DNA of 64,000 nucleotides, from positions 59,277 to 123,276 of the forward strand of contig JAABRL010000002.1 in NCBI GenBank assembly GCA_011390935.1, in the 5' to 3' direction. The notes below the pieces were generated by a model. It searched no databases and was not told the DNA's origin. It saw only the letters and a program-made list of their open reading frames with translations. The position numbers and the translations under genes were made by a program. The stretch comes from Gemmatimonas sp. (lineage in GTDB: Bacteria > Gemmatimonadota > Gemmatimonadetes > Gemmatimonadales > Gemmatimonadaceae). Below, in pieces: positions 1 through 8,535 of this stretch (position 1 is its first letter; each line of letters begins with the position of its first letter).

Positions 1-3000
1 CCGCGACTGCAGCGCGCGCACGGTGGTCGCGACATCGGCCGCCGCCGTTGCGGGCGCGCCGTTGGCATCCATGAGGGCAAGCAAGGGCAGCGCGGTACTC
101 GCGAGCTGCTCGGTGCACGCCCACGGATAACTGCGCACGCCCTCGGCAGCTGCACGCACCAGCGCGAGCGGTGATGCGCCGAGCGAAACGGTGAGCGAGG
201 AACGCGCCGGATCGACATCGTCGAGTACCGGCAGCGTGAGCGAACTCGTGCCAGCAGCGAACACCGAGGCCGCTGTCACAATGGGTCGACTGTCCGGACG
301 CACGGGAATGGTGACTTGTACCGCGTCGCGGTCGTTGCCGCCCTGCGCATCGAAGCGGAAGGTGGCCGCATTACCGGCGGGTACGCGGAAGGGGAATCGC
401 ACTTCCACGCCACGTCCTGCTTCGACGTTCACGTCGCGGCGGTTGCGCCCATTGAGCGTGGCGCCGGTTACGCTCGTGGTCACGCGTACGCGGCCGGCGG
501 CGCCTTCGCGGCGATTGATGGTGACGCCTGCGTCCACCACGTCACCGGCGCGCACGAAGCGCGGCAGCGCCGGGCGCGCCACGAGCGGACGCGTCACGAG
601 CAGCGTGGAATCGCCGCTGCCGAATCGATCCCCGCGCGTGACCGCCACGGCCATCACGCGAAAGGTGGTGAGGTTGTCGGGCAGTGATGCGGTCGCGGTG
701 GCGATGCCGTTGTTGTCGGTGACCACACTGCCGAGAAAGAACGCGGTGGTGCGGAAGCGCGAGCGCAGCACGCCGTCATCGGCACCGCCGCCGCCGCCGC
801 CCGGTTCGCGTGTGGCCTTCTCCCCTTCGGGGAGCTGCGGCGCCACGTTGGCGAGCGTGCTGGCGAGCGTGAGCGCGAGGCCGCGCGGCTGATACAGCAG
901 GTCGAGCGGATCAGGGGTGCGAAAGCCGGTAAGTGACAGCACGCCCTGATCCACCGCCCACAATGTGACTTCGCTGCGCACCGCACGACCGCCCGCGTCG
1001 CGCACCTGCACGCGCAGGCGGGCAGAATCACCCGGGCGATATTCGGCGCGGTCGGGCGACACGGCGACCGTGAGGCGCTTGGCGTCTGGTGTGACGCGCA
1101 GGTTCGCGAAGCCTACGCGAATGCCCGGGCGCCCCGGATCACCAATCGTGCCGGGCTTCTCGGTGCGCCCCTTGGTCACCAGCATGGACACGAACACGTT
1201 CGGCGCATGCGCTTCGGTGATCGGCAGTCGGAACGTGGTGGTGCCCGATGTAAGGCGGAGACGCTGCTGCGAGAGCACGCCTTCGCGCTCCACGGTGATC
1301 CATGCCTCGGCATTGGTGAACGGGGACGCGAACATGATGGTGGCGGTGTCGCCGGGCGCGTAGCGTTCCTTGTCGGCGATCACATCGAGGCGCAGCTGGT
1401 TGTCGTCGTTCCATGGCACCCACTCGGGACCGACCACCCAGCGTGTGAACGCGGTGACGGTTTCGCGCCCGCCGGCATCACGCGCAGTGAGGATCACGGA
1501 GTGCGCGCCCCCCTTCTGCGCGCGCAGCGCACAGGCGTTGCCCTCGAGTGTGGTGGTGACGGTGCAACGCCCCACGGTGTCGGCCACCCATTCGCCGACC
1601 AACTCCGACGTACCACCACGCACGCGCTGCACGCGGTGCCATTCGCGGCGCACGAGCACACCTTGCACCGACACACCCGCGAGCCGCTGCCCATCGGGGC
1701 GCAGCGCCGTCACGCGCACCGTACGCGTGTCGTTGGCGCGCCAGAACCAGTCATCGCCCTCAGCGCGAGCCGCGACGTAGAAGTCGGCCGGATGCAGCAC
1801 CGTCGACGCCCGCCCACCCACCAGCCGTCGATTCACATCGCTCACATTGGCTGAGAGCGTGAGCCGCATGGCGGTGCCGGGCGATGCGGTGGGCGCGACC
1901 ACGAACACATCGCGCGTACCGTCAGCGCCCAGCGAATCCTGTCCGCTCGCCACGAACTCGGTGCCTTCGTACCGCGACGTGCCCATCCACCCGTCATCAT
2001 TGTCACCGATCATCCAGTCGCTGCTGCCGGGGATGTCGAGCGCGTAGCTGGGCACCGGATTGCTGGTGAGTGACCACTGCACGCCGGCGCCGGCCATCGC
2101 ACCGCCAAACAGGTACCGCGCCGCGACGTGCACGCCGAGCGTATCACCAGCGCGGCGCGGCGGCCGCGTGGTTGCGACATCCACCAGGAACTCGGCCGGT
2201 CGATACTCGGCAATGCGATACCCGCTGCTGGCGAGCACCTGCCACTGCTGTCGATGACGCCATTCCAACGAGACGCGATAGTCACCGAGCCCGGCGTCGG
2301 CCGGAACGGGGAGTTGCACATCGGCGGTGCCGAACTCGGAGAGCGTGGCGGCGAGCGAGTCGGTCACGCGATAGTCGGCATCGCGGCGCACCCATCGCAC
2401 CGTATCGTTCGGCCCGGGCGCTTCGAGCATGCCGAGCATGCCACCGCGCACGATGGCCTTGGCGAAGACCGTTTCGCCGGGGCGATAGAGATCACGCTCC
2501 GTGAACACCGCGCCGGCGACCTTCGCGCGGTCCACCCCGTACGCACCGCTCATGCCGAAGCGCCACGGGGCGAGATCGGGGTCGCCGTCGCGCACGGGCA
2601 ACAGCGCGCGATCATCGCCCTGCGACACCGCCACGTAGCCCTCGTCGAGCACATCGTCGCTCGCGGTACCGCGACGTCGCCACGCAAAGCCGTTGAGCTG
2701 CACCATGCCATCGGCGTTGGAAGTGCCGCGCGCGAGCACGGCGCCGCGGTTGTCGTGCAGGGTGACCTGCGCGCCGGCACGCACGGCGCCATTGCGCGCG
2801 TCGGTCACCCACACCGCGCCGGCATCGTCCCCGATCTTGGCGTGCACGCCGAGGTCGGTGACTTGCACGAGTGCGAGGCGAAACCAGTCGTCGTTGTACG
2901 TGCTGTCCGTGCTGCGGTACGCATCGCGCACACGCACGAGATGCAGCGCCGGTGTCGGTCGTCCGGGTGCACTGGTCGGAATGCTCACCGCCACGATGCG

Positions 3001-4254
3001 CGTGCGATCGGGGGAGCGCGTGAGCGGAATGCGCTGTTGCACGCGGCGGCGCGGCTGCTCGTTCCAGTACTCGCGCCAGATCCATTCACCACCGGCCAAC
3101 ATGCGAGCGATCGCGGTGTCGTGCACGGGCAGCCGCTCCACGAGCAGCGTGTCCACGTTCATGGTCTGCACGGCGAGCGTGCGGAATCCGGTGCGCTCGA
3201 TGGTGAGGCGGCCGAAGGGGGCTTGCACGTCGGGCGCGTAGCCGGTGGTGCGCACGCCCACGCTCGGATTACCAGTGACGGACTGTCCGAAGATGTCGCG
3301 CAGCGATGGGTTCAGAATGAGGGCGTAAGCAGTTCTGGGAGCCAGCGAGCCACTCAGGCGCCAGGTATCGGAAGTGCGTGCGGTGTCGAGTTCCAGCGCG
3401 GCGCGTGGTGCGATATTGAGCGCCTGTGCGAGATCCTGTCCGCGCACGGGCGTGGTGAAGCGCACCATGAGCGGGCCGTGGGGACACCAGGTGCCAGTGA
3501 TGCAGTGCGCTTCGGCAATACGGAACGCGCCGTGTGTGCGAAAGAGCCAACGCGAGGTGCCGAGTGGCTCGGTGGCACCGTTGTCGGAGTCGAGCTCGCG
3601 CGGTGCGACCAGCGCGACGGTGCAATCGGCGGGCAGCGCGCGCTGGGCGACCAGCACGACGCTGTCACGGGCAGAGGTCGGGCCGGGTGCCGGAGCAAGC
3701 GGAACGCCTGCAGGCGTGCGACCATTCGCGTCGCGGCACGAGGGGAGTGGTTCGAGCATCGCGGTGCGCGCCACGTCGGCCGCGCGCACGGGCGCATCAT
3801 ACACCAGTGTGAGCGTGGGCTGCTGGGCGATGTGATGCGCGGTGTCGCGTCCGCCACTCACGGGTGAGCCGTACAGCAGCGTGGGGCCGCGCACGCGGAA
3901 GGAGAACGTGTGGGGTGCCGCCAACGCGCTGCCGTCCATGGCGCGAAACTCGGTGGACACGGCAACGGTGTAGCGCGCTCCGCGGGGCAGGGGCGCACGC
4001 GGAATGATCCGAAGGGTGACCGGGTCTCGCCATTCCACACGGGCATCGATCGCCGGCGTGATGCGCACGACATCGGCCGCATCGACGGCGTCATCGAGCG
4101 CGCCGGCGACCGGCCGATCGAAGCTCACGATCACTGTGTCGCTCGGTGCAGCGATCGCACCGGGGGCCGAGCGCAACACGCGCAGGGGATCAGGGGCAGC
4201 AGAGAGCGTGACGGCCGCCGCAGCGGCTACGAGCGGGACAAGTTTGAGGCGCAT
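1..4254 (-). CDS. Bacterial alpha-2-macroglobulin family protein (C-terminus beyond left edge)
   Basis: The frame is open from an ATG at 4254 to the window edge, giving 1418 codons, so the C-terminus is missing. Residues 1-20 form a signal peptide (MRLKLVPLVAAAAAV) with no lipobox. Family landmarks are visible in order: a YRPGET macroglobulin segment near residue 587, an AVDQGVLSLTGF segment near 1100, an FRTTAFFLGSVVTD segment near 1165, and the thioester motif YPWACTEQ with Cys1380 (codon 115-117). The CxEQ thioester is the bait-and-trap chemistry of the family, which entraps proteases in the periplasm. It is the last visible gene of a leftward run. No pbpC partner is visible, though one could lie beyond the edge. 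Apparent ORFs on the other strand here are shadows. Confidence 0.93.
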   Translation of the reverse strand, partial: MRLKLVPLVAAAAAVTLSAAPDPLRVLRSAPGAIAAPSDTVIVSFDRPVAGALDDAVDAADVVRITPAIDARVEWRDPVTLRIIPRAPLPRGARYTVAVSTEFRAMDGSALAAPHTFSFRVRGPTLLYGSPVSGGRDTAHHIAQQPTLTLVYDAPVRAADVARTAMLEPLPSCRDANGRTPAGVPLAPAPGPTSARDSVVLVAQRALPADCTVALVAPRELDSDNGATEPLGTSRWLFRTHGAFRIAEAHCITGTWCPHGPLMVRFTTPVRGQDLAQALNIAPRAALELDTARTSDTWRLSGSLAPRTAYALILNPSLRDIFGQSVTGNPSVGVRTTGYAPDVQAPFGRLTIERTGFRTLAVQTMNVDTLLVERLPVHDTAIARMLAGGEWIWREYWNEQPRRRVQQRIPLTRSPDRTRIVAVSIPTSAPGRPTPALHLVRVRDAYRSTDSTYNDDWFRLALVQVTDLGVHAKIGDDAGAVWVTDARNGAVRAGAQVTLHDNRGAVLARGTSNADGMVQLNGFAWRRRGTASDDVLDEGYVAVSQGDDRALLPVRDGDPDLAPWRFGMSGAYGVDRAKVAGAVFTERDLYRPGETVFAKAIVRGGMLGMLEAPGPNDTVRWVRRDADYRVTDSLAATLSEFGTADVQLPVPADAGLGDYRVSLEWRHRQQWQVLASSGYRIAEYRPAEFLVDVATTRPPRRAGDTLGVHVAARYLFGGAMAGAGVQWSLTSNPVPSYALDIPGSSDWMIGDNDDGWMGTSRYEGTEFVASGQDSLGADGTRDVFVVAPTASPGTAMRLTLSANVSDVNRRLVGGRASTVLHPADFYVAARAEGDDWFWRANDTRTVRVTALRPDGQRLAGVSVQGVLVRREWHRVQRVRGGTSELVGEWVADTVGRCTVTTTLEGNACALRAQKGGAHSVILTARDAGGRETVTAFTRWVVGPEWVPWNDDNQLRLDVIADKERYAPGDTATIMFASPFTNAEAWITVEREGVLSQQRLRLTSGTTTFRLPITEAHAPNVFVSMLVTKGRTEKPGTIGDPGRPGIRVGFANLRVTPDAKRLTVAVSPDRAEYRPGDSARLRVQVRDAGGRAVRSEVTLWAVDQGVLSLTGFRTPDPLDLLYQPRGLALTLASTLANVAPQLPEGEKATREPGGGGGGADDGVLRSRFRTTAFFLGSVVTDNNGIATATASLPDNLTTFRVMAVAVTRGDRFGSGDSTLLVTRPLVARPALPRFVRAGDVVDAGVTINRREGAAGRVRVTTSVTGATLNGRNRRDVNVEAGRGVEVRFPFRVPAGNAATFRFDAQGGNDRDAVQVTIPVRPDSRPIVTAASVFAAGTSSLTLPVLDDVDPARSSLTVSLGASPLALVRAAAEGVRSYPWACTEQLASTALPLLALMDANGAPATAAADVATTVRALQSR

Positions 4255-4302
4255 GAGCTCTCGTGGTGAGACGGCAGCATGGCTGCCGCATGGCACGTCC
4301 GG

Positions 4303-4599
4303 TCAGCGTTTTCCGCGAGGAAAGGCATCCCGATACGCGGCACCCATCAGCAACACGAACAGGGACAGCAGCAGCAACAGTAGCGCGCGTATGCGGACGG
4401 AGCGCGTAGGGATCGCCATGATGATCACCATGGCGCCGACCGCGCCGATGGCAATGCGAAACGCCAGCCGTTCGAACGTGCCGGGCACGATACGCGCGTT
4501 CGCGGGCAGTCCTCGCATGTAGCGCTCCGCCTCGCCGATCCAGCCAAAAGCCCAATCTTCGAAGGTGAGCCACCGCTGCTTGAGTGAACGCCCCATCAC
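4303..4599 (-). CDS. Small two-TM membrane protein
   Basis: A 98-residue protein with a charged N-terminus and two hydrophobic segments, around residues 46-64 (LAFRIAIGAVGAMVIIMAI) and 70-88 (IRALLLLLLSLFVLLMGAA), then a basic tail. The start overlaps the end of the upstream gene by a few bases, which suggests translational coupling. It sits 48 bases before the alpha-2-macroglobulin. I do not recognise the family. It could be an inner-membrane accessory of this operon, but only the context suggests that. Confidence 0.7.
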   Translation of the reverse strand: MMGRSLKQRWLTFEDWAFGWIGEAERYMRGLPANARIVPGTFERLAFRIAIGAVGAMVIIMAIPTRSVRIRALLLLLLSLFVLLMGAAYRDAFPRGKR

Positions 4600-4916
4600 G
4601 GTGTGCCTCCCCGAATGATCAACTCATCCTCGCGCACCAGCCACGCTTTCGGTCCGGCGAAGTCGAGCACCAGCACACCACCCACGCCCTCGCTCATGCG
4701 CACGGACATTGCGTGCGGGTGAGCGGGATTTTCCGTGTGCAGCATGTCGTCTTCAATGCGGTAGCGCAGATCGATCACCTGATCGCGTCCGCCGACGTCT
4801 ACGTGATAGTGCAGCGTCCCATCCTCAAGAAACTCCATGCGTACGCCGGGCGCGAAATCAAGCGCTGCGTCGGCGCGCAGCAGGCGCCAAGTACCGATCA
4901 ACCAATGCCTTACCAC
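4596..4916 (-). CDS. Small lipocalin-like hypothetical protein
   Basis: The longer reading frame (to 5108) overlaps the upstream glycosidase gene by 181 bases. The likely start is the GTG at 4916, preceded by GGAGG five bases away. That gives 106 residues beginning VRHWLIGTWRLLRAD and places the start 12 bases after the upstream stop. The alternating beta pattern and the opening WLIGTWRL followed by MEFLEDGTLHY resemble small lipocalin-like beta-barrels. It has no signal peptide, so it is probably cytoplasmic. The function is unknown and the fold call is only a sequence impression. Confidence 0.72.
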   Translation of the reverse strand: MVRHWLIGTWRLLRADAALDFAPGVRMEFLEDGTLHYHVDVGGRDQVIDLRYRIEDDMLHTENPAHPHAMSVRMSEGVGGVLVLDFAGPKAWLVREDELIIRGGTP

Positions 4917-4927
4917 AATATCCTCCG

Positions 4928-6523
4928 TCAGAGTTCGTCGCGCGAGACGCGCACGAACGGTCCCGACACGCCGGTGACGCTGATCGCCTGCACGATGAGT
5001 TCGGGCACGGCGCCGCCACCTGTCAGGGAGGGCCAGGCGAGCGTGCGCTGCGCCGCAGGCATCTGCCGCAGGCGCCAGGTCGCGCCATCGCGCCAGCGCA
5101 CCACCCACCAGCGCGGTGTGCCACTCGATGGCGCGTCAATGCGCAGCTCGCGGCTCGCGCCGAGCGGCGCGCTGCGTGCCACGGGGGCGGCTGGCGCGGC
5201 GGCGCCCAGCCACGGTGTGGCCGGCACGACCGCCGCTGCCGGGTGCACACTGGACTGCAGCAGCGTGGACAAGCCGCCGCGATTCTGCATCACGACCGTG
5301 GTGTTGTACAGAATGGTGCCGGTGGGACCGCCGCCGTTGTGAGCGCGCGCACGCGTGGAGGCGATCTGCCCTTCGATTTCGCTGGCGACGAATGCGGAGC
5401 TCGTGCCGTCGCCCACGCGATACGCCGCGAGTCCGGGCCAGAGATGCCGTTGCATCGTGTTGCGTGACATCCACCAGTCGAGTAGCGTGTTGAATGGCTG
5501 GCCGGTGCTGCCGCGCGCCCAATAGAGCTGTGGGGCGAAGTAGTCCACCCACCCGCGCATCAGCCAGAGCTGCGAGTCGGCAAAGATCGACGCGTAGGAG
5601 TCGAGACCGGTGACGCCCGCCGGGGTGCCTGGGCGCCAGATGCCGAACGGGCTGATGCCCACGCGCACGTGAGGCGCGATGGCGTGCACGGTGGGGCGCA
5701 ACGCTTCGACATAACGATTCACGTGATCGCGACGCCAGTTGTCGCGGCTGAGCTGTCCGCCGCCCTGGACATAGTGGGCATACCCATCGCTGTCAGGGAA
5801 CGACAGGCCGAGGCAGCGCGAGTCGGGGTAGGGGTAGAAGTAGTCGTCGAGGTGCACCGCATCGACGTCGTAGCGTCGTACCACATCGGAGATGACAGCC
5901 AATGCGTGATCCTGCACGTCGCGCTCTGCGGGATCGAACCAGAGTTGCGTGCAAAACGGTCGCACCAGATCGGGGCGACGTCGCGCGAGGTGCTCTGCGG
6001 AACGCGCGAGCGAGTCGGACAGGTTGCCCGCGCGGAACGGGTTGAACCACGCGTGGAACTCGAGACCGCGGGCGTGTGCTTCCTGCACCGCGTAGGCCAC
6101 GGGATCCCAGCCGGGATCCGTGCCCTGCGTGCCCGTCAGTGAACGGCTCCACGGCTCGAGTGACGAGGGATACAGCGCGTCGCCAGCCGCGCGCACCTGG
6201 AGGATGATGGCATTCACACCGATCATTCGGGCGCGATCGAGGATGGCGATGAACTCCGCCTGCTGCGCCTCGCGTGTGAGCGTGGAGCGCGACGGCCAGT
6301 CGATGTTGGCGACTGTGGCGATCCACAAGCCGCGAAACTCGCGTGGCAGCGGCGGCACGACCGTATCTGCAGGAGAGACGGGTGGCGTGATCGGACCGGG
6401 ATCCACCGGTGCGGTGGGGGAGTCGCTGCATGCGACGAAGAGAAGTGCAGCCCCAAGCGCGGCGACAAGGCGGACGTGCTCGGCAGCATGTCGCCGAGCA
6501 CAAGGACCGGGCGCAACGCGCAT
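4928..6523 (-). CDS. GH10-like (GHL10/DUF187) family lipoprotein
   Basis: A 531-residue protein. The N-terminus carries a hydrophobic stretch ending FVAC at about residue 32, a plausible though not ideal lipobox, followed by a Ser/Pro-rich linker. From about residue 60 it matches the GHL10 (DUF187, YngK-like) family: EFRGLWIATVANIDWPS, IILQVRAAGDALYPSSLEPW, and FHAWFNPFRAG. The family is a TIM-barrel glycoside hydrolase-like group linked to envelope polysaccharide. The last ~130 residues look like a beta-rich accessory domain. The start codon directly follows the stop of the upstream permease (TGA-ATG). Likely surface or periplasmic; substrate unknown. Confidence 0.9.
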   Translation of the reverse strand: MRVAPGPCARRHAAEHVRLVAALGAALLFVACSDSPTAPVDPGPITPPVSPADTVVPPLPREFRGLWIATVANIDWPSRSTLTREAQQAEFIAILDRARMIGVNAIILQVRAAGDALYPSSLEPWSRSLTGTQGTDPGWDPVAYAVQEAHARGLEFHAWFNPFRAGNLSDSLARSAEHLARRRPDLVRPFCTQLWFDPAERDVQDHALAVISDVVRRYDVDAVHLDDYFYPYPDSRCLGLSFPDSDGYAHYVQGGGQLSRDNWRRDHVNRYVEALRPTVHAIAPHVRVGISPFGIWRPGTPAGVTGLDSYASIFADSQLWLMRGWVDYFAPQLYWARGSTGQPFNTLLDWWMSRNTMQRHLWPGLAAYRVGDGTSSAFVASEIEGQIASTRARAHNGGGPTGTILYNTTVVMQNRGGLSTLLQSSVHPAAAVVPATPWLGAAAPAAPVARSAPLGASRELRIDAPSSGTPRWWVVRWRDGATWRLRQMPAAQRTLAWPSLTGGGAVPELIVQAISVTGVSGPFVRVSRDEL

Positions 6524-7678
6524 TCAGATCTTGGCCGGCGTCGGTGGCGCATCGTCTCCGCCGCCGAGCCGATCATCAAGAAAGCCCGGGGGCACATCGG
6601 GGAGCCAATCCTGAAACGCATTGCCGTAGATGTGCCACACGGTGACGAACAGCGCGGCAATGATCGGGCCCACGATGAATCCGAGTGCTCCGAAGAGCAC
6701 GATGCCGCCCATGGTGCTGAGCAGGATCATGAGGTCGGACATGCGCGCGTCGCGCCCTACGAGCATGGGCCGCAGGAAGTTGTCTACCGAACTCACCACG
6801 ATCGCGCACCATGCGAAGAGGCCGATCGCAGCGGTGTTCTGACCTGTGGCAGCGAGAAACCCAACCGCCGGCACCCAAACGAGTGCCGAACCGATGGCTG
6901 GAATGATGGAGAGCACCACCATCACCGTGCCCCAGAACGCCGCTGCCGGCACATTGGCCACCCAGAAGGCCACCCCGGCCAGCGAGCCCTGAATGATGCC
7001 GATGAGCAATGATCCCTTGATCGTGGCGCGCGATACGGACACGAAGCGCTCCAGCAGCTTGTCTTCCTGCGCCGCACCGAGTGGGATGTAGTACAGGATC
7101 TGGCGCAGCAGCGTCTGGCCGTCCACCAGAAAGAAGAACATGGCGTAGAGGCACACGAAGAGCTGAAAGACGAAGCTCAGCGTGCCGCGCCCGACCGCCG
7201 CCAGCTTGCCCGCCAGCATGGGACCCATGCGCCCCGCGAGGTCGCCGAGCTTCGTGACCAGTTCCTCACTGTCAGGGACCATGCCACCCACCATCGGCAG
7301 TCGGGAGGCCCACGCGCGCACCTGCCCCAGCCGATCGGGTTCGCTGCGCACCCACTCGCCGATGCCCTGCGACAGCGCCACCGATTCCGACACGACAAAC
7401 GCCAGGAAGATCGTCAGCGGAAGCACCACACCGAGGAACAACAGCACGATCGTGAGAATGGAGGCGAGATTCTCGCGTCCGCCGAGTCGATAGCGAAGGC
7501 GACGGAACAACGGGTAGCTCATGCCGGCGAAAATTGCGGCCAGAAAAACGGCCAGCAGGAAGTCCTTCACCATCTGCACGAACAGCACCGAGATGCTGAG
7601 GACGAGCAACAGCAGGAACGCACGCTGGAAGCGCTGCGCCTGCGGGTCCTGCGTGGTCTTCGTGAGACTGTCGCTCAT
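6524..7678 (-). CDS. AI-2E (UPF0118) family membrane permease
   Basis: A 384-residue polytopic membrane protein. The start at 7678 (MSDSLTKT) overlaps the upstream stop as ATGA; a start 9 bases earlier is possible. Two hydrophobic segments lie near residues 22-60, a large loop spans about 115-170, and five or so further membrane segments run to residue 355. The C-terminal pattern PIIAALFVTVWHIYG is typical of the family. Members are proposed exporters of autoinducer-2 or other small solutes, or Na+/H+ antiporters, so no substrate is assigned. The neighbours (sugar oxidation upstream, envelope glycosidase downstream) might suggest a metabolite exporter, which is inference. Confidence 0.9.
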   Translation of the reverse strand: MSDSLTKTTQDPQAQRFQRAFLLLLVLSISVLFVQMVKDFLLAVFLAAIFAGMSYPLFRRLRYRLGGRENLASILTIVLLFLGVVLPLTIFLAFVVSESVALSQGIGEWVRSEPDRLGQVRAWASRLPMVGGMVPDSEELVTKLGDLAGRMGPMLAGKLAAVGRGTLSFVFQLFVCLYAMFFFLVDGQTLLRQILYYIPLGAAQEDKLLERFVSVSRATIKGSLLIGIIQGSLAGVAFWVANVPAAAFWGTVMVVLSIIPAIGSALVWVPAVGFLAATGQNTAAIGLFAWCAIVVSSVDNFLRPMLVGRDARMSDLMILLSTMGGIVLFGALGFIVGPIIAALFVTVWHIYGNAFQDWLPDVPPGFLDDRLGGGDDAPPTPAKI

Positions 7679-8535
7679 ACGGTGCACACCGTGACCGCAT
7701 CGCGAAGCGATTCCAGCGGCGCGCGGCGCGGGAGAAATTCATGCGCGACGAAACCGGTGAAGCCCGTGTCGGCGATCACCTGCGCGATGCGTCGATAGTT
7801 CAGCTCCTGCTGATCATCCAGCTCGTTTCGTCCCGGGACGCCAGCGGTGTGGTAGTGCGCAATCATGTCTCGATATCGGCGAATGGTCGCGATCACGTCC
7901 CCTTCCATGACCTGCATGTGATACACGTCGTACAGCAGTCGAAAGCTTGGCGACTCGACGCCGCGCACCACTTCCGCGGCCCATTCGGTGCGGTCGGCAT
8001 GATAGTCCTTGTGATCGACGCGTGAGTTCAGCATTTCCATGCACAATACCACCCCGAACTGCTCGGCAAGTGGCATGAGCCGTCGCAGACCGGCCACGCA
8101 GTTCACAATTCCCTCGCCATCGCTGAGCCCGGCACGATTGCCACTGAACACCACGATGCGGCGAACCCCCGCGGCGGCGGCGCGCGGAATCATGGCGGAA
8201 CCCGCGGCGACCAGTTCGTCGTGATGATCGGGGCGGTTGAATCCGCGCGCGATGCTGCCGAATCCGTTGGCGATCGCGCACTCGAGGCCGAACTGCTTCG
8301 GTACGCCCCACTCGGCTTCGTCGAGCAGGTCGATGCCGGCGAGCCCCATGTCGCGCCCCGCGGCGCAGAGGGTTTCGAGGGGCATCGACGTGAAGCACCA
8401 GCGCGCGACCGATTGTCGCAGGCGGCCGGCGCGTGGCATGGGGAGCGGCGCATGCGCCGAAAGCGAAGCCGGGAGCGCGGCGCCGAGCGCACAGGTTCCC
8501 AGCAGGCCAAGCGCGTCGCGTCGCGTGACGTGCAT
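7675..8535 (-). CDS. Tat-exported hydroxypyruvate isomerase-like TIM-barrel protein
   Basis: A 286-residue protein. The start at 8535 is chosen because it overlaps the upstream GMC stop (TGATG) and opens a Tat-like signal, MHVTRRDALGLLGTC. The body is a xylose isomerase-like (AP endonuclease 2) TIM barrel. Likely metal ligands are a Glu in CMEMLNS, Asp and His in LLYDVYHMQ, a His in HYHTAGVPG and a Glu in AHEFLPRR, matching the Hyi/sugar epimerase group. Cytoplasmic hydroxypyruvate isomerases lack a signal, so export is notable. Homologous barrels act on 3-keto-sugars in glycoside catabolism. Translational coupling to the GMC enzyme supports a role on its product, as inference. Confidence 0.88.
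   Translation of the reverse strand: MHVTRRDALGLLGTCALGAALPASLSAHAPLPMPRAGRLRQSVARWCFTSMPLETLCAAGRDMGLAGIDLLDEAEWGVPKQFGLECAIANGFGSIARGFNRPDHHDELVAAGSAMIPRAAAAGVRRIVVFSGNRAGLSDGEGIVNCVAGLRRLMPLAEQFGVVLCMEMLNSRVDHKDYHADRTEWAAEVVRGVESPSFRLLYDVYHMQVMEGDVIATIRRYRDMIAHYHTAGVPGRNELDDQQELNYRRIAQVIADTGFTGFVAHEFLPRRAPLESLRDAVTVCTV

Noticed and set aside
2128-3867. 579-codon ORF on the plus strand
   Set aside because: It is antisense to the alpha-2-macroglobulin frame, which shows family motifs. The translation is His/Arg/Ala-rich without domains, a GC-rich shadow.
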